From the NCBI GenBank assembly GCA_027886185.1, contig WOAB01000156.1, positions 310,001-374,000 of the forward strand: 64,000 nucleotides of DNA, written 5' to 3'. The stretch is from Rheum nobile. Its lineage: Eukaryota > Streptophyta > Magnoliopsida > Caryophyllales > Polygonaceae. Position 1 is the first letter of the stretch. Every line of letters starts with the position of its first letter. Both the position numbers and the translations under genes were made by a program. Under the pieces are notes generated by a model. That model had not been told where the DNA came from and made no database searches. It saw only the letters and a program-made list of their open reading frames with translations. Below, one piece after another: positions 1 to 10,327 of this stretch.

Positions 1-219
1 TTCAAAGGACTCGGAAGAAGCCGAGGTGGTTTCACCATCTCTAGTAAGGCTTGAATTCCTAGTTCCCTCGTTATGATTTGAGGTTGTAGAACACAGTAAC
101 TCGGTTTGAGTTCATCAATAGAAATTACCAAGTTGATCTAATCTGAGTTAATTTTAATACATTAAGTATTATGGAATAATATTAATGTATAAAATACTTG
201 GATTCTGATCGGTAAACAG

Positions 220-1551
220 ATGGTGAACACAAGGAACACTATTCGTGCTGGTGTTGGGCCAAGCAATGACCCGAGACCAGATACAAGGATTGTTCCAGAT
301 CCGGTGGAGGAACACGAGTCTGTTTCTCACAATAATAATCCAGGGAGCAATGGCCAAGCTTCGGCCAACGCTCCAGTGGTTTTTGATGCAGCAACTGTTG
401 TAGCTATTCGGGAAATTGTGATGCAAGCACTCGTCGATACTAGGCAACCTGCCGCACCACATGCACAAACTATGCCAATTCCTCCAGTGGTTCCTAGATT
501 TGAGGAGCCAGCTGTTTATGTACACCGAGAAGAAGCGGTCAGGAATAGAGGTGATTATGGCCGAGCACTGAAGGCCATAAGCTCTATGAGGCCTGACAGC
601 TATGATGGAAAGGGAGACCCAGTCAGAGTGGCTCACTGGTTTTCACATATGGAACGGTTGTTTCGTAATGTTGAGTGCACAGAAGCGGAGAAAGTGCACA
701 TTGCTTTCCTTCAGTTGAAGGAAGAAGCTAGTGAATGGTGGGAAAGCACCGATTTAGCTGATAACCCTGATTTGAACTGGGGAATGTTCAAGTCAAAAAT
801 GATTGACCGTTTCTTTTCCCGAGCTATGAGGGAAGAGAAGCACAAGGAGTTTTTATATCCGAAGACGGAAGGATTGAAGGTGATTGAGCTTGCGACTAAT
901 TTCAATCACTTATTGCAGTACGCTGGGTCGGATGTGACCAGCGAGGAGCAGAAGATCTGGTATTTCCACGAGTGGATGAATCCAAATATTAAGCCACTGA
1001 TGGTGCGTCACAGATGCTCGACTTTGGAGCAGTACGTGGATGCAGCCTACAAGTTAGAGGTGACTCTGGAGGAGTCGACCAAGAAGCGTAACAGCCAGAG
1101 GCAAGTGCAGAACCAGCCTCAGGCAAGTGGGTTTAAACGTCCCGCGCCACCGTCTGATTTTTCCAAATCTGGCCGAACAAAAATGGATATGACTCAGGAT
1201 GGGTCTACGCAACGTTCGAGTCAAGGCAATAATCCGATCCAGTGCTACAATTGTGGTACTTACGGGCACAAGAGTAATGTGTGTCCGAAGGAGAAGAAAA
1301 CGTGCTATGCATGTGGAAAGGAAGGGCACTTACATTTATTTTGTCCGCAGAGAAGGCAGAAAGAAGCTGAGTCACAGCAGGGGTCTGTTAATCAGAACAA
1401 CCGACCCAGGTTTAGTCCGGTGGAAGCTCCTTGCCCTTCAATGCAGACAACTGTGCAAAACAAGGGAAAAGCCCCAGTTGCTTCTGGAGGTCAAGGTCAA
1501 TGCCTTTACGAGATGCGTGAGGCGGATGGACACGATGCTCCGAATGCGTAA
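220..1551 (+). CDS. gag: Ty3/gypsy gag polyprotein (443 aa)
   Basis: An uninterrupted frame from ATG to stop encodes a retrotransposon Gag, the structural protein that packages element RNA into cytoplasmic particles. Residues about 120-290 carry the retrotrans_gag core, including DPVRVAHWFSHMERLF and a later EEASEWWES. The C-terminal third holds two CCHC zinc knuckles, CYNCGTYGHKSNVC and CYACGKEGHLHLFC, which bind nucleic acid. The basic, Gln/Ser-rich linker around them is usual. Protease sequence follows the stop in a broken state, so this is the only intact product of the copy. It could be translated only if an intact LTR promoter lies upstream, outside the window. Confidence 0.85.
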   Translation: MVNTRNTIRAGVGPSNDPRPDTRIVPDPVEEHESVSHNNNPGSNGQASANAPVVFDAATVVAIREIVMQALVDTRQPAAPHAQTMPIPPVVPRFEEPAVYVHREEAVRNRGDYGRALKAISSMRPDSYDGKGDPVRVAHWFSHMERLFRNVECTEAEKVHIAFLQLKEEASEWWESTDLADNPDLNWGMFKSKMIDRFFSRAMREEKHKEFLYPKTEGLKVIELATNFNHLLQYAGSDVTSEEQKIWYFHEWMNPNIKPLMVRHRCSTLEQYVDAAYKLEVTLEESTKKRNSQRQVQNQPQASGFKRPAPPSDFSKSGRTKMDMTQDGSTQRSSQGNNPIQCYNCGTYGHKSNVCPKEKKTCYACGKEGHLHLFCPQRRQKEAESQQGSVNQNNRPRFSPVEAPCPSMQTTVQNKGKAPVASGGQGQCLYEMREADGHDAPNA

Positions 1552-2708
1552 AGTGCTTACTACCTTTATTCTACTTTTATGGGTATGTTGTTGATGTGGG
1601 TGTTACCCAGTCTTTTGGTTTGGATAGTTATGTTAGTAAAGTTTAAGTATGCAACAAGGTTTGTAAACCTTTTATTGTAAATATTTTTTCTAATATAAAT
1701 GTTTGGTTAAGACCAATCGTCTGTCGAAATTTCCGATTACCATTTAGGGTAAGAAATTCGAAGAGAATTTGATCTGAATAACCGTGGTTCCATACGATAA
1801 TTTTCTCGGTATGGATTGGATGACGCGTCATGGAGCAGTAATCGATTTTAGTTTGAAGATTGTGACGGTGTCATCTGGGGGCCAGGGTGTATGCAAATAG
1901 AAGGGTCTGGATGACGCTGATAACGGCATGCGTATCAATGCGATGGCTGCATTTAAGCTACTGCGACAAGGTTGTGTCGGGTACCTTTGCTACCTAGATC
2001 CGCCCCTGAGAGATGAACCTTCAGTTCTTGATATTCCGATCATTGTGAATTTTTGGATGTCTTTCCGAAAGATATTCCTGGTTTACCCCCGTATCATGAC
2101 GTGAAGTTTACTATTGATCCCGAGCCGAGTATCGCGCCGTTCTCGGAGGTACCGTACCGAATGACTCCTGTTAGGATATAAGAGTTGTCTAAGTGTGACT
2201 TTTGGATCAAGGAAGCGGCTTTCTTAGGCCATGTGATTAAAGAGTAATGGTGTTATGGTTGATCCCCAGAAGTTTGAAGCGATAGCTATTGGAAGCGACC
2301 TCGGGATGTGAACGAGGTGCGCAATTTTCTAGGACTTGTTGGATACTACAGATGATCCGTGGAGGGATTTTCCAAGGACCGGTCTATTCCGCAAGGTCCA
2401 CAAGAAGTTTGTCTGGAATGACAAGTGCGAGGCCAGTTTTGAAGAAGTTGAAACAGTGTCTGACCTCTGCACTAGTTTTGGCGTTGCCGGAAGGAAAAGA
2501 TGATTATATGGTCTATAGTGATGCTTCGAAGAGTAGGTTGGGATGTGTTTTGATGCAGAGAGGCAAGGTTATTGCATACGCATCTAGACAATTGAAAACC
2601 TATGAAGTAAACTATCTGACACATGATCTAGAACTAGCAGTAATAATGTTTGCATGGGAAACTAAGGAGAATATGCGTAGACGCTTTCCCGAGATGTTTA
2701 CGACTTAA
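1552..2708 (+). pseudogene. Collapsed gypsy pol (protease, RT, RNase H, pol tail)
   Basis: Pieces of pol survive in several frames. About 1800-1870 reads as the C-terminal aspartic protease (GMDWMTRHGAVIDFS). About 2020-2190 reads as the linker before reverse transcriptase, ending in VPYRMTPVR. The sequence then jumps to the end of RT (KCDFWIKEAAFLGHVI, about 2190-2245), so the catalytic palm has been deleted. 2289-2708 carries RNase H sequence (YSDASKSRLGCVLMQRGK, NYLTHDLELA). It is followed at once by the last residues of pol, so the integrase is also deleted. Stops and frameshifts accompany both deletions. This copy cannot transpose by itself. Confidence 0.85.
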
Positions 2709-2728
2709 GTTTCGAGGTCGAAACTTCT

Positions 2729-2744
2729 TTTAAGGGGGAGGTAA
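2729..2744 (+). other. Polypurine tract of element A
   Basis: TTTTAAGGGGGAGGTAA lies directly before the LTR start (TGTAAT at 2745), where plus-strand DNA synthesis is primed in LTR retrotransposons. Its position shows that the LTR served as a 3' LTR for the gag-pol remnant to its left. Confidence 0.75.
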
Positions 2745-2983
2745 TGTAATATCCCTCGTTTTATAAGGATATTTTGGAATTTTTCCAACTCATGTATTAC
2801 TAGTCGGATTAATTTTAAGAGAGTTTCGGACATTCTGTAAATGGTCTGAGCTCTGTAAATTTTTCTGAGTAATATAAAATACAGTTGACGTATTTCGGGA
2901 CTTAAATACTCGTTCGTGTACGACTATTTTTATCCCGTGCTAAGGTCAATTTGTTCCAAGATTAAAACGGACAAAAAATGGCT

Positions 2984-3118
2984 TTGGCGGCGACCGCCGT
3001 GACCGCCACTGGGCTCTGACAACGTTATCTTCTCTGGCAAGTGGTCTGACAAGCGGTGACCGCCGCCGGCCAAATGTGAGAGCGGCGACCGTCGTGGGTA
3101 TGGCGGCGACCGCCGCAA
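2984..3118 (+). repeat. GC-rich palindromic repeats (GGCGGCGACCGCC) in LTR A
   Basis: Near-palindromic copies of GGCGGCGACCGCCG and close variants occur about 2986, 3053, 3082 and 3100. A further pair lies outside this interval at about 3474-3510. They form a strikingly GC-rich island in an otherwise AT-rich LTR just upstream of the TATA box. Confidence 0.7.
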
Positions 3119-3218
3119 AGCCCAGATTGTCAGATCGGAAGTCAAACTTATCCGGATCTCTGACAACGCGACATTTTGAGGAAGTTTCGTGCCTCCTTCC
3201 TTCACCTGGAAGCTGGGC

Positions 3219-3226
3219 TATTTAAG
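3219..3226 (+). promoter_or_regulatory. Candidate TATA box in LTR A
   Basis: TATTTAAG is followed by a purine-rich stretch and a CT-rich leader, the usual arrangement for the U3/R boundary of a plant LTR. Transcription would start near 3250. No experimental support is visible in sequence. Confidence 0.4.
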
Positions 3227-3860
3227 GAGGAGGATTGGCTGAGAATGGGCACAAAACCGAGCTCTAATCTCCTCCCAAACGTCTCGCCGGAATTTCAAGC
3301 TTGTCGCCGGAATCTTTCGAGCTCTCGTCTGAGCTTCGTTGGGGTTGTTTGGTGATTGCAAAGTGATCCCTTGGTGGTCCAAGGAAGCATAGAAACCAAA
3401 GCAAGCCAAAAGGGGTTCAAACCCGTCGTCGGGGGTGAGTTTTATTCTCTCGTAAAATCCTCCGGTGTTCATGGCGGCGACCGCCGTAAGGCAGGAGGCG
3501 ACCACCGCCCAAAGGTTTTGGCCTGTTTCGGCCTTGGCTTCTGTGGCGTTCGATCGGACCTCATTCCTTTCGATTCCTTTCGTATTCTTTTAGATTCAAG
3601 TATGTAGATATTGAATCTAACTTAGGGTTTCTTTATGGGTCGATCCGAAGGAATCTGTGGTCTCAGATCTGTCCCTGTGTCGAGCCCGGAAACCCGTTGT
3701 CGCCTCCAAGCTTCGTTCAAGCTTTCGCCGAATCTATTCCAGGCAAGTGGCGGTTCACTCTTGCTCATCATTCCATACTTCCATTAATTATCAATTGTTT
3801 AGTTGTTAATTAATTTAGGATGATTCATCTGTTTATGTTGGGAACAGTCTTGTTAATTGA

Positions 3861-3988
3861 TATGATTAAAATCTGATATTATAATAGGTTGTATATCTGC
3901 TAGAACAACGCTATTATAAGTATATATATGATTAAAAGATGATATTATAATAGGTTGTATATCTGCTAGAACAACGCTATTATATATA
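3861..3988 (+). repeat. 66-bp tandem duplication in LTR A
   Basis: Two near-identical units each begin TATGATTAAAA and contain AATAGGTTGTATATCTGCTA followed by GAACAACGCTATTATA. They are consistent with replication slippage or unequal exchange. Confidence 0.8.
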
Positions 3989-4159
3989 TATTGATTGATA
4001 TATCTCTGATGATGGCCATGAGGGCATTGATGTGATTTATTACTACAATTGTAGCTGTTTAGTTAGAACGAGTATTCGTAGGAACGCTACTGTGTATCTC
4101 AGTGCGAGTGTTAGTCATTTCTTGATAACCAGGTGGTTAGGATCTAGTTCCTACCATCC

Positions 4160-4395
4160 TTCTTTAGTGCGCTTGTAGGGATTTAGTTCCCGACTCTGCC
4201 TTGAGGGATTTAGTTCCCAAGGGATTTAGTTCCCGATTCGACTTTTGAGATTTAGTTCCCGAGTCAACTCCGCGTGTAGGGATTTAGTTCCCGACTCGAC
4301 TCCGAGGGATTTAGTTCCCGAATAGAATCGACTTTGGGGATTTAGTTCCCGAGTCAACTCCACCTTAGGGATTTAGTTCCCGAGGGATCTAAAAG
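4160..4395 (+). repeat. Hairpin minisatellite, core GGGATTTAGTTCCCGA
   Basis: At least eight copies of GGGATTTAGTTCCC are separated by short, variable spacers (often ACTCGACTCCG). The core is an imperfect inverted repeat (GGGA...TCCC), so transcripts would form a run of small stem-loops. The variable spacers and the location inside an LTR argue against a CRISPR-like array. Confidence 0.85.
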
Positions 4396-5309
4396 CTTAT
4401 AACGTGATGCACGTTTTGGAATTTAAAATAAGATAAGTGCTTTAGTGCACATAACTTTGATCAATGCTTTAGTGCACACGATTAATACACCCCTTTTTGG
4501 CGAGTAGTGCAGCTAGGCTATACTGCAACTAGGAAATCTCGTCTTAACTGTGATCAGTTTTGAGTTCTCTTTCCAATCCGGATTCGCATTGGGCGGTGAG
4601 GTTGGTCGTGAACCGAGTTGTTTTAGACTCTTGTGTGTAATTGTTTAAGTTTCCCAACATTTGTCATATTTCCGATAAGGCTCAATTCATTGGAGTCTTC
4701 TTTTGGGATGGATTGTTGTGAGACTTGGTCTCCAGAATTGTCTCTTATGCATGCCTTTTCATATATCCTAGTAGAGTATGGTGGTTGACTATCGTACTCG
4801 GCTATTATTCGAGGGACGGTGAGTCTAACCTAATACGTCTACTTCGAACCATCTGCTTTGTGTCCTTGCATGGTCTATTCATTTAGACTAACCAACCGCA
4901 TTTGTTATCTGCACTGTTGGCTGGTGTCATCCGTTCGATTCGGCACATCAGATAAATTGAGGATCTGAGAAGGCTAGAGCGACTATGAAGATGAACGGTG
5001 TTTTGGCAAGTGATTTTGTTGCTTTGTTTAAAAGATGTCCGCTGTGTTAATTATGCTTTGTTTAAAAGACTTCCGCTGTGTTATCTTAAAAGACTTCCGC
5101 TGTAAGAATTCTGATATTGTACTTTAAAGTATTTGGATTTTATTGTAATCCCGAGACTTGGGTTTTTAATAAAAGTTATGATATTCGGTATTGTAACTAT
5201 GGTTTGATGGTTTATATCGTTTGGAAAAGCCTGGGGTGACTTCGGGATGTTATATCCGAGGTCACTGGCAGTAATACTTTCAAGATGAGATTTGGGGGTG
5301 TTACAGTTG

Positions 5310-5318
5310 TGGTATCAG
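5310..5318 (+). other. Truncated primer-binding site (initiator Met-tRNA)
   Basis: TGGTATCAG lies four bases after the LTR end and matches the start of the plant iMet-tRNA primer site (TGGTATCAGAGC). The match breaks after nine bases, exactly where minus-strand element B begins (CCAAGCC). It marks a recombination junction. Confidence 0.7.
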
Positions 5319-7000
5319 CCAAGCCTAGGAAGGAACGAACAATGGTTGGAGTTGTAGGACGTGGCCAGTCCTCTATGGCACGAACCTTATCTTGGTCAAC
5401 TTTCAGCCCATCCTTACTAACAACAAAACCAAAAAAATTAGTGAAATCCGAGCAAAAAGAACATTTACCAAGGTTAGCATAAAGTTTCTCATTTCTAAGA
5501 CACTCTAAGACTTCCTAAGATGCTCAATATGCTCACCTAATGACCTGCTGTAAACAAGGATATCATCGAAGTAGACAACTACAAATTTGCCTAAGTAAGC
5601 CCGTAAAACATGATTCATCAATCGCATAAAAGTGCTAGGAGCATTGGTCAAACCAAAAGGCATAACTAACCACTCATAAAGGCCATACTTAGTCTTAAAA
5701 GCAGTTTTCCACTCATCACCCTCTTGCATCCTAATTTGATGATAGCCACTCTTAAGGTCAATTTTTGAAAATAATGTAGCACCATGCAATTCATCAAGCA
5801 TATCATCAAGTCTAGGAATAGGGTGTCGATACTTCACTGTAATTTGGTTGATTGCCCGACAATGAACACACATGCGCCAACTACCGTCCTTCTTAGGTAC
5901 TAGAATGACCGATATGGCGCAGGGGCTTAAGCTCTCTCGGACGTGGCCCTTATCCATCAACGCTTGCACTTGGCGTTGTAATTCCTTGGTTTCTTCCGGG
6001 CTCGCGCGGTATGCAGTACGGTTAGGAAGAGAGGCGTCGGGTACAAAGTCGATTTGATGCTCAATTCCACGAATAGGTGGCAATCCTTCGGGTAGCTCTT
6101 CAGGCATCACATCCTCAAATTCCTGCAAAAGAGAAGTCACTGCAGGGGGTAAATCAACAAGATCTTTAACATTTAGAAGACACGCGAAAGGAACAAGTAA
6201 AAAGCAAGGAAGACGTCCCTGAATGATTGGAGAGACATCCCGAGAACGAGCCAATAGAAGTCAGTTCTCACACGAGCCTTGAATGCCATTTGTGGACGGC
6301 TTAGGGGGCTGTTTTGGGGGCGATTTCTGGGTGTCTCACGGACAGCTGCCTTTGCCTTGGCGTGTTCAAGGGCCTTGATGCGGTTCCTTTCCACGTGATC
6401 CTGTATAATCTCCCGAGGGCTCATAGGAAACAATGTTACCTTCCTTCCATTGTGCATGAATACGTAGTTGTTAAGGAACCCATCATGAAGAGCTCGCTTG
6501 TCAAATTGCCAAGGTCGCCCTAAGAGAAGATGGGTGGCATCCACGGGCACGACGTCACAAAACACCGAATCCTTGTAATGACCAATGCTGAAATGTATGG
6601 TGCATTGTTGCTTCACAACATTGGAATCATCACCCTCAGAGATCCACTGTAGGCTATATGGTTGTGGGTGCAGAGTTGTATCGAACTTGAAGTGCTTGAT
6701 CACCTTTTCATTGATGATATTGCAACAACTCCCACCATCTATGATGACACTCAAAGAAGCACACTGGACCGCACACTTAGTATGAAATAAATTTTCACGT
6801 TGGTCAAGTAAGGTACCTTCTTTGGCGGTAAGAACGTGGCATGTAACCAAGCTAAGAGGCACGTGGCCTTGCTCATCCATGGAACTGCAGATGTAACCGC
6901 CCAACTCCTCCTCCTCATCCTGGCCGTACGTGTCAAAGACTGGCCCGGCGTCGGGGGTGTCCTCGTCAAAAGACTCGTATCCGGAGGTGTTCGAGAAGAG
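5319..7000 (-). pseudogene. Gypsy protease and reverse transcriptase remnant
   Basis: The aspartic protease motif is altered but recognisable as VIIDGGSCCNII near 6750, followed by LLLGRPWQFDK. RT runs from about 6130 to 5320 with the classic blocks LVPKKDGSWRMCV, YRHPIPRLDDMLDEL, FSKIDLKSGYHQIR, MPFGLTNAPSTFM and the catalytic YFDDILVYS. A stop near 5513 interrupts RT. Coding sense resumes as NEKLYANLGKCSFC and ends at RSFLGLA, the usual RT to RNase H boundary, where element A's primer site is joined. A frame change near 6200 separates protease from RT. Confidence 0.85.
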
Positions 7001-8463
7001 GACTCGCTTGCTGTTGGGACAGTCCCGCTGTATGTGGCCATGCCCATGGCACTTAAAACAGATCTTGTCTCGCGCCTTTTCATCGGAAGGAGGCGCTCGA
7101 CGATGCGGTGGCTCATTGACGCACGCCGGAGTGTTGCTCGGCCGAGTGGCCGGCGCCGGCGGTGTAATCGCGGGAGTGGACTGCGAAGAGGAGCGCACAT
7201 GAGAAGAAAAAGAACCAGAGTTAGGGGAGGGAACATACCTTGGATTAGTGCGGGACCAAGACGCTCTCTTAGCCGCTTGAGCTTACGACCATATCTTTTG
7301 TGCCGTATGTGCGCACTTTTGGAGGTCTCGAATGTTAAGCACCCGAAGTTGGTTTCGAATAGGCTCATGCATGCCACGAAGGAACATACTCCGAAAGTCC
7401 TCGTCAGTGTGATGGATACCTGCCTTGTGGGACAATTCTTCAAGTTCAACATAAAAGTCAAGGGGAGAACGGTTACCTTGGGCCGCTAGTTGTATCTTGA
7501 GGCGCATTTCGGAAGTAAAGTCCTCAGGGACATACTTCTTTCGCATGATCCGCATAAGATGGTGCCAAGAAGTGACTGGACGCTCACGGTGATGCTCACG
7601 GTCAGCGCAGAAACGATGTCACCAAGCCTTGGCGGCGCCGTCGAAGTGCAAAGCGGCAGTTGCAACCCGTTCTTCTTCTGGGTAGCGATAATGATTCAAA
7701 ACATACTCCATGGACTGCTGCCAATCAAGAAACTTAAGGGGATCAAATTCACCAAAAAAGTTTGGAAGTTTTACCTTAATGTCGGGGCGACGCGGTCCAT
7801 AGCGCTCGGGGCTCGGCCGACACCGTTCCGGTGTGTGGCGGCGGTAGCCATGGCGTGTGGGACGCAGCTCCGCATGGCGTTCCAACTCATACGCCTCGTC
7901 GTCTTCAAATCTGTCTTGGGAGTGGTCTGAGGCACGGTCAACGTCGTCATCAAGCTCGGACTCGGAATCGTCATACCGCGTATGTTGCCGGCCTTTTTCC
8001 CGACGATCCTTGGTGTTGACAAAGGTAGGGGATCCTTGGAGACGCGGACACTACGACAGGAGCGATCTGAAGTGTAATCCTCAACTCTCGGAGCAAAGGT
8101 GGGATTGTACCGGACGCGGGAATCGCCACGCTTAGGAGGGTAGCCTTCAATTTGAGATCGAAGGCGATCATGCGGGGTAGATAATGCGCCCTTACCCTTG
8201 CAGTCCAGTGGTTGGCTGGTTGTGGCCGTAGGGTTCAACATGGGATCGAACGTGGGCAACTTCATGTCACTTATGGTTCGACGAAGGTGCGCGATCTCGG
8301 CAGCCTGCTCGGCGAGTTTGCGGTCTTGAGCGTCAATTTGCTCATAGGCGGAGTCCATGTGTCCGGGGCTGCGGTTTCCCGTAGAAGGAGAGTGGCTTGT
8401 CGTAGGAACCTCCATAGTACCTATACAAAGCATAAAACACAAGGAGTAAGTTGCATCAAGCAA
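7000..8463 (-). pseudogene. Gypsy gag remnant, frameshifted
   Basis: The N-terminus begins near 8463 and includes a short heptad-like stretch (ERKLAEQAAEIAHLRR region, about 8360-8280). The gag core follows in other frames: about 7800-7620 (LPNFFGEFDPLKFLDWQQSM) and 7555-7283 (LKIQLAAQGNRSPLDFYVEL). A single CCHC knuckle, CFKCHGHGHIQRDC, lies about 7060-7019. At least three frame changes separate these blocks. The original product was a single Gag, so this is a decayed copy. Confidence 0.8.
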
Positions 8464-9305
8464 AAGAACAAGTCCAAGCCAAGTCCTTGTCTCAAAAGTG
8501 AACCAAGAAATTTTCCGTTAGGCGTACTAATTTTGGTTGCTCGTGAGGAGGGAGAGGCTTGAACGGAAGGCAATAAAGCAAGAACTAGCAAATCAAGTCC
8601 CAAACAACACACAAATTTCCAAGTACAAGCAGATCAAATCAAGTTTCTCATAATTAATCACAAGAGAGTTGAAAATTTTGCCCTTTTCAATGAGAGTTGT
8701 ATAGAGACATGAAAGAAGAGAAGATAGAGTATGACCGTATGGTGCGTTCTCTGCCTTTTCTATTGTTTCTTTTGTGTTTGAGGCTTCCGTCTTCCCAAAC
8801 CTTTTTGTTTTGTTTGATGGAAGGTGAGAATAGTATGTATGTTTTTTGTTTATACAGTCACACTGTCTTTCTTTTTGTTTTTGATATGATGGTGAATCAA
8901 GCAAGAAAGAACCACACAAGCAAGTGTAGAAGAAGAAAGAAGAGCCAAAGCAACTATGAGAGAATTAAATCGAACAACTAATCTAGCAATTAATCCAAAG
9001 ATAAAGCAAGACTTAAGCAACAAGAAACAAGGAAATCAAGTATGCAATTAAGGAAACAAGATAGTGCTAGAAGGATAAAGATTAGGGATGTTGGAAAAGT
9101 AACCAAAACCTAAGGAAATTAGGGTTTTGCAGCCGTGAGGGAGAGGGAGAGGGTGGCGGACGGTGGTGGTGGTGGCGGACGGTGGTGGTGGTGTTCACGA
9201 CTGGGGTTCCGGCGGATGGTGGTGGTGAGAAAAAAATTCTAGGGTTTGCGAGTGGAAAATTTCAAAGAATCACAATAAGAGAGAAGAACAAACTTAGTTT
9301 GGATA
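8464..9305 (-). other. Leader of element B with GGTGG minisatellite
   Basis: No coding sequence was recognised. This is the stretch between the primer site and gag on the minus strand. It holds a short plus-strand repeat of GGACGGTGGTGGTGGTG at about 9157-9215 and AG-rich tracts around 8880-9060. Confidence 0.6.
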
Positions 9306-9318
9306 GGCTCTGATGCCA
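9306..9318 (-). other. Primer-binding site of element B
   Basis: On the minus strand TGGCATCAGAGCC follows the LTR after a two-base spacer. It matches the plant initiator Met-tRNA primer site with one mismatch. This fixes the LTR end and shows that the element is on the minus strand. Confidence 0.85.
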
Positions 9319-9320
9319 GT

Positions 9321-9958
9321 TGATGCGAACAACCCCTGAAGTGTCGTTTGCAATTCGTAGGATCTTTAATTCCTCAAGCTTGTAGTCGAATCCTTCTCTT
9401 CCGTAGCCAAAGTGATGGCTTTCCTAGGCTAAAGAGATAGCCTTCAAACGCGTTCAAAGAGATGAACGGAGAGATCAAAGTGATAATCTTGAGACACCGA
9501 AGAGACGGTGTTTGATTGCTCGAAGCGACGAGCTACGGGATAGTTGATCCGTAGGATCAGAGGGTTTGATGTTGGGAATTCAAGGAAGGAGCGTACTCAA
9601 CTTTACTACTCAAATTCAACATGACATTAAAACTAGGGTTTCAAGTCTTAAATAGTCGCTAACAAATAATACTAAGTTTCAGAAATAAAGACGAGAAAGG
9701 GAGCGCTCGGGCTCGTTTCCGCGGTCGCGGCAATAAATCCGCGATCGCGGAAAATGATTTGGAATAAAAAAGCCGTAGCTAATCCGCGATCGCGGAGAAA
9801 CAAAACAAATCTCCGGAAACAGTGTCGTTTCCGCGGTCGCGGAAAAGTGTCTTCGTTCCTCGTCTGGCTCTGCTTGGCGGTGCGACTAAGGCGGGACCTC
9901 ACCTACTCCCTCATAGGTCAAGAGGAGGACCCATTTACGACTAGATGAACCCGCATCA
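9321..9958 (-). repeat. 5' LTR of element B (638 bp)
   Basis: The ends TGATGCG and CGCATCA are perfect inverted copies. The primer site lies immediately inside. The LTR holds four copies of the palindrome CCGCGRTCGCGG, listed separately. Confidence 0.85.
9719..9842. repeat. Four copies of palindrome CCGCG(G/A)TCGCGG
   Basis: Copies lie at 9719-9730, 9739-9750, 9784-9795 and 9831-9842. The two with A at the centre are perfect 12-bp palindromes. They are dense in CG dinucleotides inside an LTR of moderate GC content. Confidence 0.9.
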
Positions 9959-10089
9959 CTTGCGTGTGACCGCAAAACCAATGATTGTGTAGCTCGCTCC
10001 ATTGCCCTTGCGCGAGCTCTTGTTACCGGACCATTCGAACGCACCTTCATTGCTTCCTCTTCGTCCGTCGCCATCATCAAGGGGATCAT
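9959..10089 (-). pseudogene. Fragment resembling the C-terminal tail of a gypsy pol
   Basis: The minus-strand reading contains SNGPVTRARARAMERATQ, the basic motif typical of the end of gypsy integrase/pol polyproteins. It runs straight into LTR B with no polypurine tract between them. It may be the pol tail of a gypsy copy into which element B inserted, or the tail of a tandem partner. 10090-10322 shows nothing further that I can identify. Confidence 0.45.
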
Positions 10090-10327
10090 GGAGCTATCAT
10101 TACGTCACTTGGCTTACGCGCAACCTCGCCCCGTTATTCTTACCACAACTCTATTCCCGCCTTGAAATCGCCAAGCAAGACCGCCCTTGTCCTTTTCCTT
10201 TCTCCATTCTTCCCGATCCACTACATCTGAAGCAAAGCCGGCCTTGCCTGTTGAACTTCTCTCACCCCGTCCTCCAACAGTTGATTCTTGTACTATAGAA
10301 TATTTTGCCTTATTTAGTTAAAGTCAC

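Larger units (their letters stand above)
2745..5305 (+). repeat. Long terminal repeat of element A (2561 bp)
   Basis: It begins TGTAATATCCC and ends GGGTGTTACA, so the short inverted ends TGTAA/TTACA are present. A TATTTAAG box at 3219 precedes a CT-rich leader, and an AATAAA signal lies near 5168. It is unusually long and holds three internal repeat systems, listed separately: GC palindromes, a 66-bp duplication and a hairpin minisatellite. There is no coding content of its own. Confidence 0.85.
1..5318 (+). mobile_element. Ty3/gypsy LTR retrotransposon A, internal part plus one LTR
   Basis: The order is leader, gag, collapsed pol, polypurine tract and a 2.56 kb LTR, followed by a fragment of primer-binding site. 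The end of pol keeps a chromodomain-type tail (WETKENMRRRFPEMF), which suits a Tekay/Del-like chromovirus; the clade is inferred. The 5' LTR of this copy lies outside the window. The LTR at 2745-5305 is preceded by a polypurine tract, as a 3' LTR is, and followed by a primer site, as a 5' LTR is. It therefore probably joined two tandem copies. Confidence 0.85.
5319..9958 (-). mobile_element. Ty3/gypsy LTR retrotransposon B, 5' half (minus strand)
   Basis: Read on the minus strand the order is LTR (9958-9321), iMet primer site, leader, gag, zinc knuckle, protease and reverse transcriptase. The element is then cut off between RT and RNase H at 5319. RNase H, integrase and the 3' LTR are missing. 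Many frameshifts break gag, so this copy is dead. Motifs place it in Ty3/gypsy, probably a chromovirus; the exact clade is not resolved. Confidence 0.85.

Noticed and set aside
4160..4395. CRISPR-like array
   Set aside because: The spacers are short and of varying length, the units are imperfect, and the array sits inside a plant LTR.
9754..9948. Plus-strand 64-codon frame in LTR B
   Set aside because: It is explained by the CCGCGRTCGCGG palindromes and LTR sequence; no domain.
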